64,000 bases of DNA. Origin: Armillaria gallica (Eukaryota; Basidiomycota; Agaricomycetes; Agaricales; Physalacriaceae). The translations under genes and the position numbers were made by a program. This document shows positions 1 to 10,969 of this stretch, piece after piece (position 1 is the stretch's first letter; each line of letters begins with the position of its first letter). The notes under the pieces are model-generated. The model saw only the letters and a program-made list of their open reading frames with translations, ran no database searches and had not been told where the DNA came from. Location: positions 1,488,001 to 1,552,000 of the forward strand of contig JBANDB010000016.1 in the NCBI GenBank assembly GCA_037576215.1. Direction: 5' to 3'.

Positions 1-1137
1 CAGCGAGCTGACGTCCCATCAAACTCTTCCACCACCGTGATTGTATTTTCCTTGCGACGAGGTGTCAAAACTGTTCGAAGGAAGGAGCAATCGCCCAATG
101 TTAAGTAGTCCTGGAAATATTTGGGACTTTGTCTTCTTTTGACGCTGCTCCTTATCTGCGCTCCCTCCCCCCAAAGAAACCACGACCTTCTCTCGTAAAT
201 AAATGTAACAGCATCGGCGCTTCGACGCCATCCAACTACCGGTGAAATGAAAGTGTATCAAACGTTCGGAATTTCACCCCTCAATTTTTTTTTTGATTGG
301 CAAATGACGTAGTGTAAGCTAAATTTAACGTTTCGCATTCCCCATTCTAGCGTTGAAAAATGGCATTCCTGGTGAAAGTTCACGACTTGCAAGCTGACTC
401 AATCGTTGTTCAGAAAACTGCAGTGTGCACACTATGAGTCAGTTATGAAAAATAAATAGCAGCAGGACGTGCGAAACACGTGAGCACATTCCATCCGGGA
501 ATATCAGTTCTGAACTGATAATGGATTAGAAAAGAAAGATGCGCCAGCGAAGGATGAATATTGCGTTGACTTGGGTCGACATGGCCGTTTGGGAATGTGG
601 CTGTGTCATTCGCTCACAAACCTGCATTCGTAGAATCAGTGTAATAGTAGCAGCAGCAGCCGCGACAACAAGCAGTCTGTGTATACAGATTTGTAAAGGT
701 TATCAAGCTAAGACTTCAAACTCGATATCAGTGTAGATCCAACGCTATTCGCCATTAATGCATGTTCGTACACAGCGAACCTATAGAAGAAAATGATCAA
801 GGTATCGACTGAGCCCAGGCACATAGATACCGCGTAAACCGAAATAACAATAGAAATAAAAATACCAAACGCGATCCAAATCGGCATACGATAACGAGAA
901 GTCGTCCAAATCGGCACAAAGGAAAGCGTTTTGCAACATACAGAGGTCCATGAGGGTCCATGATGCGAGTCTATCCTACCTCTCGTTTTGTTCCAAGGTC
1001 CATTATCCACGTTCGTCCATATATAAAGGTCCTCCACTGGTACGTCCTCCGGGAAACTCTTCGACGATGTCCACATCGAGCAAGCAGAAATCTTCATCCA
1101 GAGCCTCCAAAAGATACGATCCACGTCCAACTGTCCA
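1..1137. other. intergenic stretch, no supported gene
   Basis: The open frames here are short, lack recognisable motifs and overlap in several frames. A 19-base string near 70-90 recurs near 4720-4740, so part of this may be repeat-derived. Nothing else stands out. Confidence 0.4.
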
Positions 1138-2140
1138 TTATACCATTCCAAAGTTCGGGCCGTCCGGGAATGAGTTCCTAGGGTGCGCGCGGGGAGTCGT
1201 GTCGTGATAGGATCCACTGGGAGCCTCAGCAGTGACCAACATGTTGACTGCATTCATCGCTGCCATCGCGTCGTCCATTAATCCAAGGGGACCGGTGTTG
1301 ACGACCGGGACCTCGCCTGTATCGACCCCATTCAAAGCTCCGCCTAGGGACGGAATATCGCCAAGACCTTCGTCGAGAGGACCTGCACTGGCAGCGGGGA
1401 ATAGCTGTTTCGCCTCTGGGGAATAGCATGGGTCGCCGTGTTTGAAGCCCGTCCCAGGGGAAGTCCAAAAATATTCAACGTCCTCGTTCCTGGTTACGTC
1501 CTGTGCCTGTCCCTCGATTGGGGCCTCCGGGGAAACGATAGGTTGGTCCGTGAACGTTTTCGTGCCATCGACGGGAGCGTTGAGATCGCGCGACGACGAC
1601 GCCGATGAGGGTGGGGAATTGAGTGGAGGTGCATCTTCGTAGGGAGTCGCGTTGGAAATGCCATCTCCGTTAGTTGTAACCTTGCCGTGATATTTTCTCC
1701 GATGGTGGACGAGCCCGTCCTCGGTGCTCCCGCCCCAAACGCAGTCCGGATCCTCCGTGCATTTGAACTTTTCGTTACCAGAGCTGAAAAACCTTGTCAA
1801 TTTGTTACAAGATAATATAAAATAGTGGACGCACTGGTGTCTGAGCCTGTGGCCGTCAAGATTGCATGCCTGGGGAAGAAGAACTGGACAATCGGGGCAA
1901 ACACGATAGCTGCCTCAACGATAAGCACGCATGAAGAGGAAGAATACAGGCTGCTGACTTCTCTGCAGTCTTCGCGTGTATCTTCATGTGCTCCGTGAGG
2001 TCTTGATGGCAGGAGACGCTCGTATGGCAGTCGGGGCATTGCCATCGCTGGTTCCTTCGAGCGACGGTGGAAGAGAATTGGGTGCAAAGGTGCAGAAGGT
2101 CTGCGGGGAGCGTTTTCCAGGAAAGGTGGGGGAGCATCAT
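1138..2140 (-). CDS. three-finger C2H2 zinc-finger protein (3 exons, about 300 aa)
   Basis: This is probably a nuclear DNA-binding or regulatory protein. The model is exon 1 at 2140-1959, exon 2 at 1909-1835 and exon 3 at 1783-1138. The introns are 49 and 51 nt with GT..AG ends, and the exon lengths sum to 903 nt (300 codons plus stop). Each splice keeps a zinc finger in frame, which is the main support. Finger 1 is C35-x2-C38-x12-H51-x3-H55. Finger 2, C65-x2-C68-x12-H81-x3-H85, is read only in the spliced frame. Finger 3 has a looser C94-x5-C100-x11/12-H-x4/5-H118 spacing. The C-terminal 180 residues are rich in P, S, G and acidic residues, as in transactivation tails. The start is the first of two adjacent ATGs. 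The exon 1 donor (GTCAGC) is weak. The target is unknown. Confidence 0.72.
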
Positions 2141-2222
2141 TAGGGTAGCAAGAGCGCATCATGCCGAGCTTTTAAACGTCGCGAGAGGCTGAATTGGTTG
2201 GACGACGACTCAGGATTTCTAC

Positions 2223-2230
2223 CTTATAAG
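2223..2230 (-). promoter_or_regulatory. possible TATA element of the C2H2 gene
   Basis: Read on the minus strand this is TTATAAGG, about 85 nt upstream of the proposed ATG at 2140. Support is position and motif only. Confidence 0.25.
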
Positions 2231-3060
2231 CCAAGTGTTCCGTGAGCAACAAACCAATCCACACGAATTGCTAGCCAATTCATAGAATAGCTATTACAGG
2301 ATGTTGCTGGATTGGTTACGAGATACATGAGGGCTGGCGGCGTCCAGAAAGGAATAAGGCCGCACCGGATGTCAGCTAGGGACACAAGCAATTCGGTACC
2401 TTCAAGTGTTTTAGCCTATTAAGGGAGGTCATGACGTGATCCAAATAGCAGTAGAGAGCCTGGGAGAAGTAGCAGTACTGTGCCTCGCTAGAAAGCACTT
2501 TTTGGACTCCAGGACTCGAATGGGCAGCGACAGAACTCGGGTACATCTCATATCGAATAGTTTTACAGTAGTGGAAGTTGGAACAAGACGACAGATATCA
2601 GGGAAGAGCAAACTCAGGCTAAGAACTGACAGCTGCAGCGAATACGGATTGGGAGGGACAAACGAACGGACGATCGGGGAAAGTCGTTTTTGTATGCATT
2701 ACATAAGACACGCGTGACGCGCCCCAATTTTTTTTCCTGGCGCGATCGACTTATCCAAAGCCAAGCCAAGCATGGTATGTCTTCGACAGTTGTCAACGCA
2801 CGGTCGGATTCGAAAGATCAAATGAACAGCTTGTGCCCTCACTCCGTGAAAACATTCTCTGAGTCTCTGAAAGCGTCATATCTGTTTCGCCATGCGGGCG
2901 AAGTATGCTATTTCTCAAGCGTGTCCTGGGACTATTGTTAGGATTACCAGATGGCGAAAGAGAGCCAGGAAAGTGTTGGCACCTACATACTCCGAGCGCC
3001 TATTTCCTTGCGTATACGGTCCGAAGACATAAGCACCTGTGCCACGAGGCGGCACCAGAA
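2231..3060. other. intergenic stretch, no supported gene
   Basis: It separates the divergently transcribed C2H2 and BTB genes. It holds only short frames without motifs. A TATA-like CATAAAAC lies at about 3062-3069, about 45 nt before the BTB start. Confidence 0.4.
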
Positions 3061-3111
3061 GCATAAAACTTGATCCCCTTCTCTTGTCTTCACACACATC
3101 TACGACCAAGG

Positions 3112-4144
3112 ATGGAAACCACCCAGCCGCGTAACATAACCACCGCCGACGCCCCCTTCAACGATCCCACTGATAGTGTTGATCTGGTGATCCGCACAGC
3201 CGACAACGTCGACTTCTTCGTCCTCAGCGGGCTGCTATCCCTGAAATCCCCATCGTCGTTCTTTCGTCATGTTCTACTACAATCCAACCAATACACAGAA
3301 GAAAGAGACAGCCTTCCCGTCCTCGATGTCAAGGAAGACAGTGAGGCATTTCGGATTATCCTCCTGCTCTGCTACCCATACGGCCCTCCCAAGATCAAGA
3401 GCGTCGAGCAGCTCGTAGCAGTAGGGAAGGCGTTGGATAAATACTGTATGGATTACGCGCGGAAGCGGTTTGTTCAGACCTTGATTGCATCATCACTGAT
3501 AAAAGAGCAGGCGCTGCGGATTTTTGCTCACGCAGTCGCCAATGGATGGAAGGAGCTTGGTGAGGTAGCAGCAAAGAACACGCTCAAAGTGCCTCTTGAC
3601 TCAGAAATCGAATTGGAGGACCTGAGATGTATTGATGCGCTCCAATACGTCCGTCTCCAAACGTATCACAGGAGGTGTGGAAGAGCTGCTCAGACCACTG
3701 TCTCGGTGGCAGCTGGGAATATATACATGCCATGGCTGAAAACGGAAGGATCCGAGCTCCTCTTCTTACACACTGACAAGTGTCCATGGTGTCGGCGCTA
3801 CGTAGGGAGCCGACCGTGCGTTCCACGAGATCGAAGCTTTCTCTACATGCATGATGATTGGCTATTCGATTATCTTTCTGCAGTGAAGGCGGAGGCGCTT
3901 AGACGGCCTTGCCCAGAGATCGCTCTGGGTGAAAATATCATTACTCAAGCGATCGCGAAGAGCATCTCTCAGTGCAACCATGTAGAGTGGGCCAAAATTG
4001 CCAGTAGCCAGATCCGTCACTTCGCGACGCTGGTAGCAGAAGAGATCGATAGGTTGATTTCGCAGGTACGTCAGTGGACATCTTCACGTGGGTTCTTCTT
4101 GACCATCGACATAGGAGCCTCTGAACGTTGATTGGACAAAGTGA
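3112..4144 (+). CDS. BTB/POZ domain protein (2 exons, 327 aa)
   Basis: BTB/POZ domains mediate dimerisation and often recruit substrates to Cullin-3 ligases. In mushrooms they form a large, poorly characterised family. The BTB fold spans about residues 22-110: it opens with the typical SVDLVIRTADNVDFFV pattern, has S-P-S-S-F-F at the conserved helix/loop, then a valine/leucine-rich second half. A helical region follows, with a CPWC motif near residue 225. Exon 1 is 3112-4065 and exon 2 is 4115-4144. The 49-nt intron (GTACGT..ATAG) is phase 0 and replaces an unspliced tail with a nine-residue ending. An upstream in-frame ATG at 3070 would add 14 residues, but 3112 has the better context. It appears intact. 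Substrates are unknown. Confidence 0.75.
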
Positions 4145-5082
4145 CGAGGGGGTAGTCGGTGATGAAGGAACCTTGTACGATGTGTATAACCGAGGACGAA
4201 ACGGGAACATTATAAATGATATTTGTGTCACGTCAGGCAACTGACGTTGTGAATAACTCACGGAAAGCAAAGCATCAAGCGTCCCTACGGGACTTTCCAT
4301 AGAATCTAACCTTCCGATATCGATAACCAACACAGTACACGGTACGAACAGCCAGATACAGGTCTATCCGGAACATCGCATGGAATTCCAAGCGAGTGAA
4401 CTCAAGAACAAAGCCAGAAAAGAAAATTCATGGACGCAGTCGAAGCGTCCTCGACATTCATTAAGAAGGCGTAAGCACGAATAAATCAAGAAGCAAAGAA
4501 TATAGAACGCACGAAAAGAGCAGCACGCTCATATATATCCACCAATAACGACATCGTCCATATCGGCCACGAAAGACTTGCCACGTAGGAATTCCTCGAT
4601 GTCATGATCCGGAGCCTAAACACGCTCCAAGAGATAGAGCGTATCGAGATGACGTCTTGTCAATGTCTTCTAAGCTGGGATAATCTGATTGCGAAGCCAG
4701 GAAAGAGACTCGTGTCATGACCGTTCGAAGGAAGGAGCAATTGTGGCTGTGTCATTGCTTGATCGCCTTCGAAGGGAGCCACATCAGGAAACCAAGAATA
4801 CGTCTTTCCCGTCTTTTGGGTCTTGCGCAAGACAAAAAAGACGCGAAAGACCAAAGACCAATTGTCTTTACAAAGTAAGGTACATTTTCTTTCCGAGACC
4901 TGTCTCAGCTTTCTAGAGAGCGGTTTGTCTTGAATAAGAGGAATATGATTGACTCAAGACTAGAAATTTCGTGTAAAAATTGGGATAAATTGACAGCCTA
5001 CTACGTTCCAGTACAAATAAAATGCCGCAATTACACTGAAACGATGCTACCCGGATACACGAACGTCGGCGATAGCCTTCCA
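4145..5082. other. intergenic stretch, no supported gene
   Basis: It lies between the convergent BTB gene and the minus-strand gene ending at 5083. Only motif-free short frames are seen. It contains the second copy (near 4720-4740) of the 19-base string found near 70-90. Confidence 0.4.
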
Positions 5083-5946
5083 CTAATCAACAGCCATCAC
5101 AGACTCGGAGTCTGACAGTCCATCAGTACCATCAACATCACTCAGCGTCGACGTCGTCGTGACAGTTACGCTCCCTGCCACATTATCCTCCTCTGCCGAC
5201 TCATCCATAGTGCCCATACTCCCTCCAGAGTCTCCCGAGTCCTCGTCTGAGTCCGGATCAGGAGGATCAGACCTGAACACGATGTCTTCCTCTTGTTCAA
5301 TGATGTCTGGTGAGGTAGACCGTGCGGACATCCGGCGCCTTTTCTTTGATGTACTGGTCTCGACAGCCTGCTTAATGTCAGTTAGCAGCTCGATCCACTT
5401 AGCGTCGCTCCATGAATCCAATGTCGCTTGATAGACTGATACACGCTTCGTCTTGACAGTCTTTTTCCGGACATCCTTGCCATACTTGGCACGTTCCGCT
5501 GGGTTGAGAGTGAATTCCTCCGTGATGTCGTCAAAATTTTGCCTCGAAAATGTGGGAGTGGCTGTATTAACAAACACGCCGGTGGTCCACATAGAAATTG
5601 CACGCTCAACCTGTGGTGACGTTGATTCAGTTCAATAATAGATCACGAATAGAGAAATTTCTCTTACCGCCTGCCCTGTAAGTAACAGCGCACCTTTCGG
5701 GTATGGAATTATTGAGAGATTGTCCATGGGTCCCAGCACCATGAAATGAGCCTCAGCCATGACGCGAATAATCAGCTCATGGCAAAACATTCTCTAGTAG
5801 TCGCATGGTGAGTCAGTATGAATCACATGAAGAAGGGGACTGACCCTTCTCTTCGCCCCATCATTCTTCCAAACTTTCCACATAAAGGGTGGGCTGAGAG
5901 CGACGTTTCCCCCTGGAGATGTCGGCGTGATGAGGTATTCCATATA
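5083..5946 (-). CDS. unknown basidiomycete protein, C-terminal three exons (251 codons)
   Basis: I do not recognise the function. Three exons join in phase 0: 5946-5845, 5793-5668 and 5610-5083. The introns are 51 and 57 nt, with GTCAGT and GTAAGA donors. The encoded chain has a helical, aromatic-rich part with a P-x-GALLLTGQAVERA stretch and a W-T-T-G motif. A basic segment (KKRRR) follows, then a long acidic, serine-rich tail ending at VMAVD. The layout loosely recalls the C-terminal half of the large basidiomycete DUF6532-type family; that is a weak visual impression. The 5' end is unresolved. Coding-like sequence continues to about 6292 (a start-like MSSCDSDSDWVVLRG segment), but I could not find introns that join it in frame. 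The gene may therefore be truncated. Confidence 0.55.
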
Positions 5947-7050
5947 CTGTCCAACTTAGCCGATGTGGGCCGTTGCGAGCACGGCAGGTACGAGTCCAAA
6001 GTCCGGGTTGTTCAAGCCAATAGAAATATATTACAGGTAATGCGGTACCCCCCCAAAAAATATACTAAATGGACAATCGTTGTATTCGCAGTCCTCCCTG
6101 GTGTGCTGAAATTTTTTCGCTAGAAGTTCCGGAGGCATCTTGGTAATGGGTGCTACTGTTTGAACCTGAAAAACAGTCAAAAGTGGGAAATAAACTCAAG
6201 GGGAGAGACCTATGCCAACCGTCATGGTGATCGCGCAGAAGAGCGAATCCACGTAGCACTACCCAGTCGCTATCGCTATCACATGATGACATGATTCTTT
6301 CTGATCACGAGATCTGACTCTGCTGACCCCTCTTCCCGAGCTTTGCAACGAATTGTAGGTTCGACTTACCTCAACAGTTCGAGCATTCTGAAAACTAGGA
6401 CATTGTAAATCATATTACATGGATTTCACCTAGTCTAAGTACCTCTAACACATATCGCCTCCTGCTTCTCATAACTCCTTTCCCATCCCCACTGTATCTT
6501 TACTCTAACACGCATTAGTACCGAAGATCAGGTTTCTAAAATGGCCATGTTGTTTACATACAAAGACCCATAACTGACTCTTATCGCTGCATAGTTTTCA
6601 ACAAATCCCGGACTCGCCGCATCCTGCTGATCTCGGCCTTTCGCATCTTCAGTTTCTTGCATTTCAACCCAAATCGATGACGCTCGAATTTGGCAACTCA
6701 ATCCATCTTGAAATCTGCGAGATAATCAGTATGCATGATTTGGACAAGTAAAATAATGTACATACCGCAGGATCACCATGCGTCACATGGGTTGGATTTT
6801 GGCAATTTTGCCCTTGAACTACTTCGGTTTTTTTGCTCCAAAAATGGGCATCTAAATGGGCACAAAATCAGTAATAGGTTCAGCAGATCGCAAAAGACTT
6901 TGGGCCGATTTGCTTCCACATGTCGATCTTGTCGCCATATTCTGATGTCCTGGTTTTGCGCTACTTTGGAAGTTTGATCCCACTATAAGCTAAACAGATT
7001 GGTCACGAGCGTTTTCAGAATAAGATAAGGGCAACGTCCTACGTATTTTG
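5947..7050. other. AT-rich stretch with unresolved coding remnant at its left end
   Basis: Minus-strand frames at about 6065-6292 look coding, rich in D/S/W and followed by an acceptor-like TTTTTCAG. They cannot be joined cleanly to the gene at 5083-5946. From about 6300 to 7050 I see nothing recognisable. Confidence 0.3.
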
Positions 7051-7059
7051 ACCTAAGAA

Positions 7060-8180
7060 AGCATCCAAATTAGTCAAAATACACCACAGGAATTACCTCC
7101 CTCGCAGGACATCGATATATATACTCAACGCCATGCAGGACCGGTCACCGTCAACATTTTTAGCATAACATCATCCCAAATGTGAGTCAAACTTCAAGAA
7201 AAATATAACCCAACTAACCTCGCTCACGGGATGTCAATACGTATAGTCCAAGTCATCTTCGGTCCTAAACAGATGGGTATTCAGTATGAAAAGGATAGTT
7301 AAGGGTGGGTCTAGCTTCTTGCAGAATGATGACACTCGGGAGGTGTACCATGTTGACTGAAGCAGGAGTATTTCTGACGGAAATGTCAGTAACTGAAAAA
7401 AAGAGTGGGCAGATCGCCCACCTTGTATTCGTGAGTACATCTAATGTCAAACGACCCTCCGACGCTGCCCCGCCAGCTTCTAGCTACCACTCACACATTG
7501 TATGGTCATGGTTGGAACCATGCCCGTCGCCATCATCGCAGTGTCAAACAGTCTGCAGGGGAAGAAACGCAGATTAGTGGCAAAAAAGGTGTTAGAACAA
7601 GTGGGAAATGATGAGCAGCCAATTTGCGTACCTTCTATTCATGAGCATATCCAACGTCAAACAATACTTCAAGCTCAAGTTCCCTCGCAATCTCGCCTGC
7701 TTGCAGCCATCCCCATCCCCCTCAATGGAATGATTCCATACAGCGAATGGTCATGGTTACAACCATGGCCGTCGTCGCTGGTGATGCATTACCATGGGGA
7801 GGAATACCAAATCTGGGGAAAGCTCAGCGAGCAAGAACAGTCAACAACTAAATCAATGTACCTGGGCCCATCCAACATAGGTACCCTTCAATTTCCCTCA
7901 CATCGTTCTCTCGTCACAGTTCTTCCGTACCCAAACCCGTGTCCACAATGTGAATTGTCGTCGTTCCTATCACTGTTGCCGTCGTCTCGGTCCCTAGTCA
8001 AAAACAACGCATTAGTATAAAAAAGGGAGAGAAACTGAGGTAAGCGTACCTCTCGTTCAAATGAGAGCAGTTTCCACCAGACGTAGAGACTGATACCTTG
8101 GTCAACGAAATCTACAATGTCGTCAGTATAGGATAGAACACGAAGTAGCCCACGTACCATGTATATCCCGAAGGTTCATG
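7060..8180 (-). repeat. degenerate micro-exon-like repeat cluster
   Basis: On the minus strand a motif recurs near 7095, 7220, 7430, 7630, 7860, 8050 and 8155. It is a TTGACATT/TCCC-like core, a CGTGAGCGA-like segment, and then AG followed directly by a donor-like GT (GTTAGT, GTAATT, GTACGC and similar). One unit, at about 7263-7218, is bounded by an acceptor-like TTTAG and a donor-like GTTAGT, giving a 46-nt exon. Two units also share a roughly 25-base core (near 7500 and 7748). The units are diverged and have stops in places, so this looks like a decayed tandem-exon gene. Related units occur at 27.8-28.2 kb. Confidence 0.4.
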
Positions 8181-8389
8181 GGATGTCAAAGTGAGTCGTT
8201 GGAGCAGCGGATGAATCTCAAGCATTCGTTCCGCACACTTGATTGCTATGGTCTGACCACCTGAGGATCGATCGAGTGGCTGTGCTGCTTCTCTCATGGT
8301 CTTTAACCACCACGTTGAAGATGACGACGGCTCATCCACTGGCTCAATAGCCCTCTTGTGGGCCTCAATTGGTATGTAACTATTAAATC

Positions 8390-9540
8390 TGTGTTTACTT
8401 TACTTTTAGGTACTTTTTAGCCATCCGGCTGCTTCAAGAGCCCCGGATAGCGACAATTCCACCCTCCTACTCCCGCGCGCAAGACCTACAGGAAAGCAGC
8501 ATTGCGCATAACCCCCTGCGACCATGTAGACACATCCCAACACATCCCACCATCGACGACAATGATGCCGACCCAACGACACCCGCAGTGATGCAAACTG
8601 CTAGCCTCAATACCGTCCCCACCGTGCAGCAGGCGCAGCATCCACATCGGTGTCAATCGCCCTCGCACACAAGATTCGACAACTAAAAGGATGATCACTA
8701 CGCTTGAAGATCCAACATCGACCATCATCTGCGGCCGTGGTGGTGTATGGACACCAATTCAGCCCAACCACGATGACGATGAACTGGACGACGATGATGA
8801 CAGGAGGGATTGTGGGAGGCTCAGCAATGGTGCATAGCCCTGCTGTATAGTAGGGCTAGGCTGTGGGAGACGGTCAAGGGTGCAGGGGAGTGGGAAAGGG
8901 CTGGAAGGATTGAGCGGGATGGCGGGAGGATGATCGGGGCACCGACAGCCGACCAGGAAGACGATGCATACGCCTTTCGGGACATCGAAGGAAGACAAGA
9001 GGGCCCTCCGAACGCACCAGGAATTACGGCTTTTCAACTACCCAAACGCCCGACGCTGTCCGCGCCATCCTCACCAAACATTGGGCTGCCGCTACCCGGC
9101 TGGCTCGCCTACACACCTCATACTCGTGCATCTCCCATTCTTTGAGTGGGAGAACACGATTACTGGGTTTGCGTCTACTCCTGACACAGCCCTCGCCGCC
9201 TACCCGCCCACCGTCCCAACACCCGCCTTTTTTGGCGCGTAGCTCCCACTAAAGCCCCTCCAGTCTCTCAATGACTTGACCACCCCCGCTCTCGACTATG
9301 GGGGATCCATCGGTCAATACCGTTTCTCCTTTGGGCTCCGCAATCGTCATCCAACGCCCATCTATGCCCACACCCCGCTTTTTCAGCCTGGCACTGGCGG
9401 GCACTGCCCCCGTACCTCCCCAAAGCCTTGGCCATCGACTAGGACGATCGTAACAGAGCTGACGACGCAGCTCCCATACCCGCCATCCCCTTTAATAGCC
9501 CGCCGTGGCCTGCAACATTGAGGGTCTTTTTTTTTTTTGA
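8390..9540. other. GC-rich patch with low-complexity frames, ending in poly-T
   Basis: This patch is clearly more GC-rich than its surroundings. It contains a GATGAC-type acidic/serine-coding run near 8770-8800 and several overlapping frames of 75-111 codons on both strands, none with a known motif. It ends at a 13-base T run (about 9526-9538), after which the sequence becomes very AT-rich. A decayed retroposed element is possible. No gene is called. Confidence 0.3.
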
Positions 9541-9987
9541 TATTTGATTAGTACTCTATGGTAATTAAATATACTTTAATTATCTAAGTTTATATAGCTC
9601 TATAGCTCTGTTGCTTTAATATGTAACATTATGCTTTGGCGTTTACGAGGCTGTCGGTTCGAGTGCTACTCATTGTAATCATTTTGTCAATGCATAGTCC
9701 CGTCTGTTTAAAACAATATAAACGTTATGATTCGTTATCCTGAACCAATGTGTCGCATCCAGTGATTACAATAGGTGGGATGTCAGGGTAGTACTGGCTC
9801 TCTGTTTAAAACATGTTTTTGCTTTCATAAACGAGATGTCTGTACATTGATAGTAGATGCAACATAATTGCAGGTGTAGACAGTGAGCCAGCGACTCACG
9901 AAAATGGCCAGAGGATGGTCCACGAAAAGTGCTAGGTGATTACCATAAAAGGCAATTGTTTGCACATATTAGATTCTAAGGTAAAAC

Positions 9988-10446
9988 TTAAAAGTAAGGG
10001 TCCTGGATCGAAATGCAGCGCATAAGGATGAATCCTCGTAAACTCGGACTCGTAATGAGCTTGGGTGTCGAGAGCTGATCAGCGTGTTCTGCGATAAAGG
10101 CCTCAACTGCCTTTTCTGCCTCTACGCAAATGTCATGCCGAAAATTGGTGATACGATAATTGGCCTGGTAGTAAATGAAGTGTTAATGTATGGCCAGAAG
10201 GTAAGAGCAACATACCAGGCCCATCCATGCACCCTTCTCTGCCAAGCAGTATTCAGTCCTTCCAAATTCAAGGTCAACCGCCTCCTGAACATCCTCGACA
10301 GATAGCGGGGCCCAAGGGGTCACTGATTGCCCCACCTTCTCATGAAGATAAGGAACGATCCGCTTGCCAAAGGCATCCTGAGTGCCATCTGGCAAATGGT
10401 TTGTCATCCATTTCTTCTTGCCGCCTCGTGCCTGTGTTGCAGTCAT
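9988..10446 (-). CDS. unknown spliced gene or gene half (2 exons, 135 aa)
   Basis: Exon 1 is 10446-10216 and exon 2 is 10164-9988. The 51-nt intron (GTATGT..TACCAG) is phase 0, and the exons sum to 136 codons. The chain starts MTATQARGGKKKW. It contains LPDGTQDAFGKRIVP and an APLSVEDVQEAVDLEFG segment, followed by R/H-rich helices and EAEKAVEAFIAEHADQL. The pattern resembles the N-terminal half of the same loose basidiomycete family as the gene at 5083-5946 on the same strand. It stops where that family would be expected to continue. It is either a truncated gene or the 5' half of one gene split by 4 kb. No function is assigned. Confidence 0.5.
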
Positions 10447-10577
10447 GATCAGTGGATCTTTGTTACGATTTATTCGTTTTCTAGCATCTTATCTAATCTA
10501 AGATAAGATACTTACTCACCTCTATCTTTAGACCCGCGACTCCCGGAGAGTCTTCATAAATCTTCACATCGCTATTA

Positions 10578-10924
10578 TGTCACACTCGGTTGATGTGTAC
10601 TCGAACCAGGGGTATCTCGACATCGGGTGACCCGACACGTAGGATTTCTCGGCTACCGTGTATTTGGCTTATTCACTTTCTAACACGGTAGCCACGTCTT
10701 AGGACCATTTACAGACCCTCACTTTAGTATATAAGTAGCTTACTCAAAGCCTGTATTTCCCTAGCTTTGAGCTAAAGTTTATTCATACCGACACATTCCT
10801 TTATCTAATTGCTAAGAGCTCCTAAAGTGAGTCTTGGGTGTCAATCATCACAAGGGCTAGACGGTGACTGTACGAATGCGATACAGCCGATCTATTCACC
10901 TTTGATTGAAGTTCGGGTCTTACA
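10578..10924 (+). repeat. 5' LTR (about 347 bp)
   Basis: The proposed LTR starts TGTCACAC and ends CTTACA, giving the usual TG..CA termini. It contains a TATA box with a predicted transcription start, and its end lies one base from the PBS. Boundaries are inferred from these signals, because the partner LTR is absent from the window. Confidence 0.6.
10728..10735 (+). promoter_or_regulatory. TATA box of the retroelement LTR
   Basis: TATATAAG lies 34 nt upstream of position 10762. That is where the transcript would have to begin for the self-priming pairing described at the PBS. Confidence 0.6.
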
Positions 10925-10925
10925 A

Positions 10926-10939
10926 TTAGCTCAAAGCTA
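10926..10939 (+). other. self-complementary primer-binding site (Tf1-type)
   Basis: These 14 bases (TTAGCTCAAAGCTA) are the exact reverse complement of 10762-10775 inside the LTR, at the expected mRNA 5' end. In Tf1/sushi-group elements the first 11 or so mRNA bases fold back onto such a PBS and prime reverse transcription in place of a tRNA. No tRNA-type PBS beginning TGG is seen here. Confidence 0.65.
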
Positions 10940-10969
10940 ACCCACTGTCTTTTACTAGAACACTGCTTC

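Noticed and set aside
708..1253. 181-codon minus-strand frame overlapping the end of the C2H2 gene
   Set aside because: No motif is visible. It partly overlaps the better-supported zinc-finger exon in another frame.
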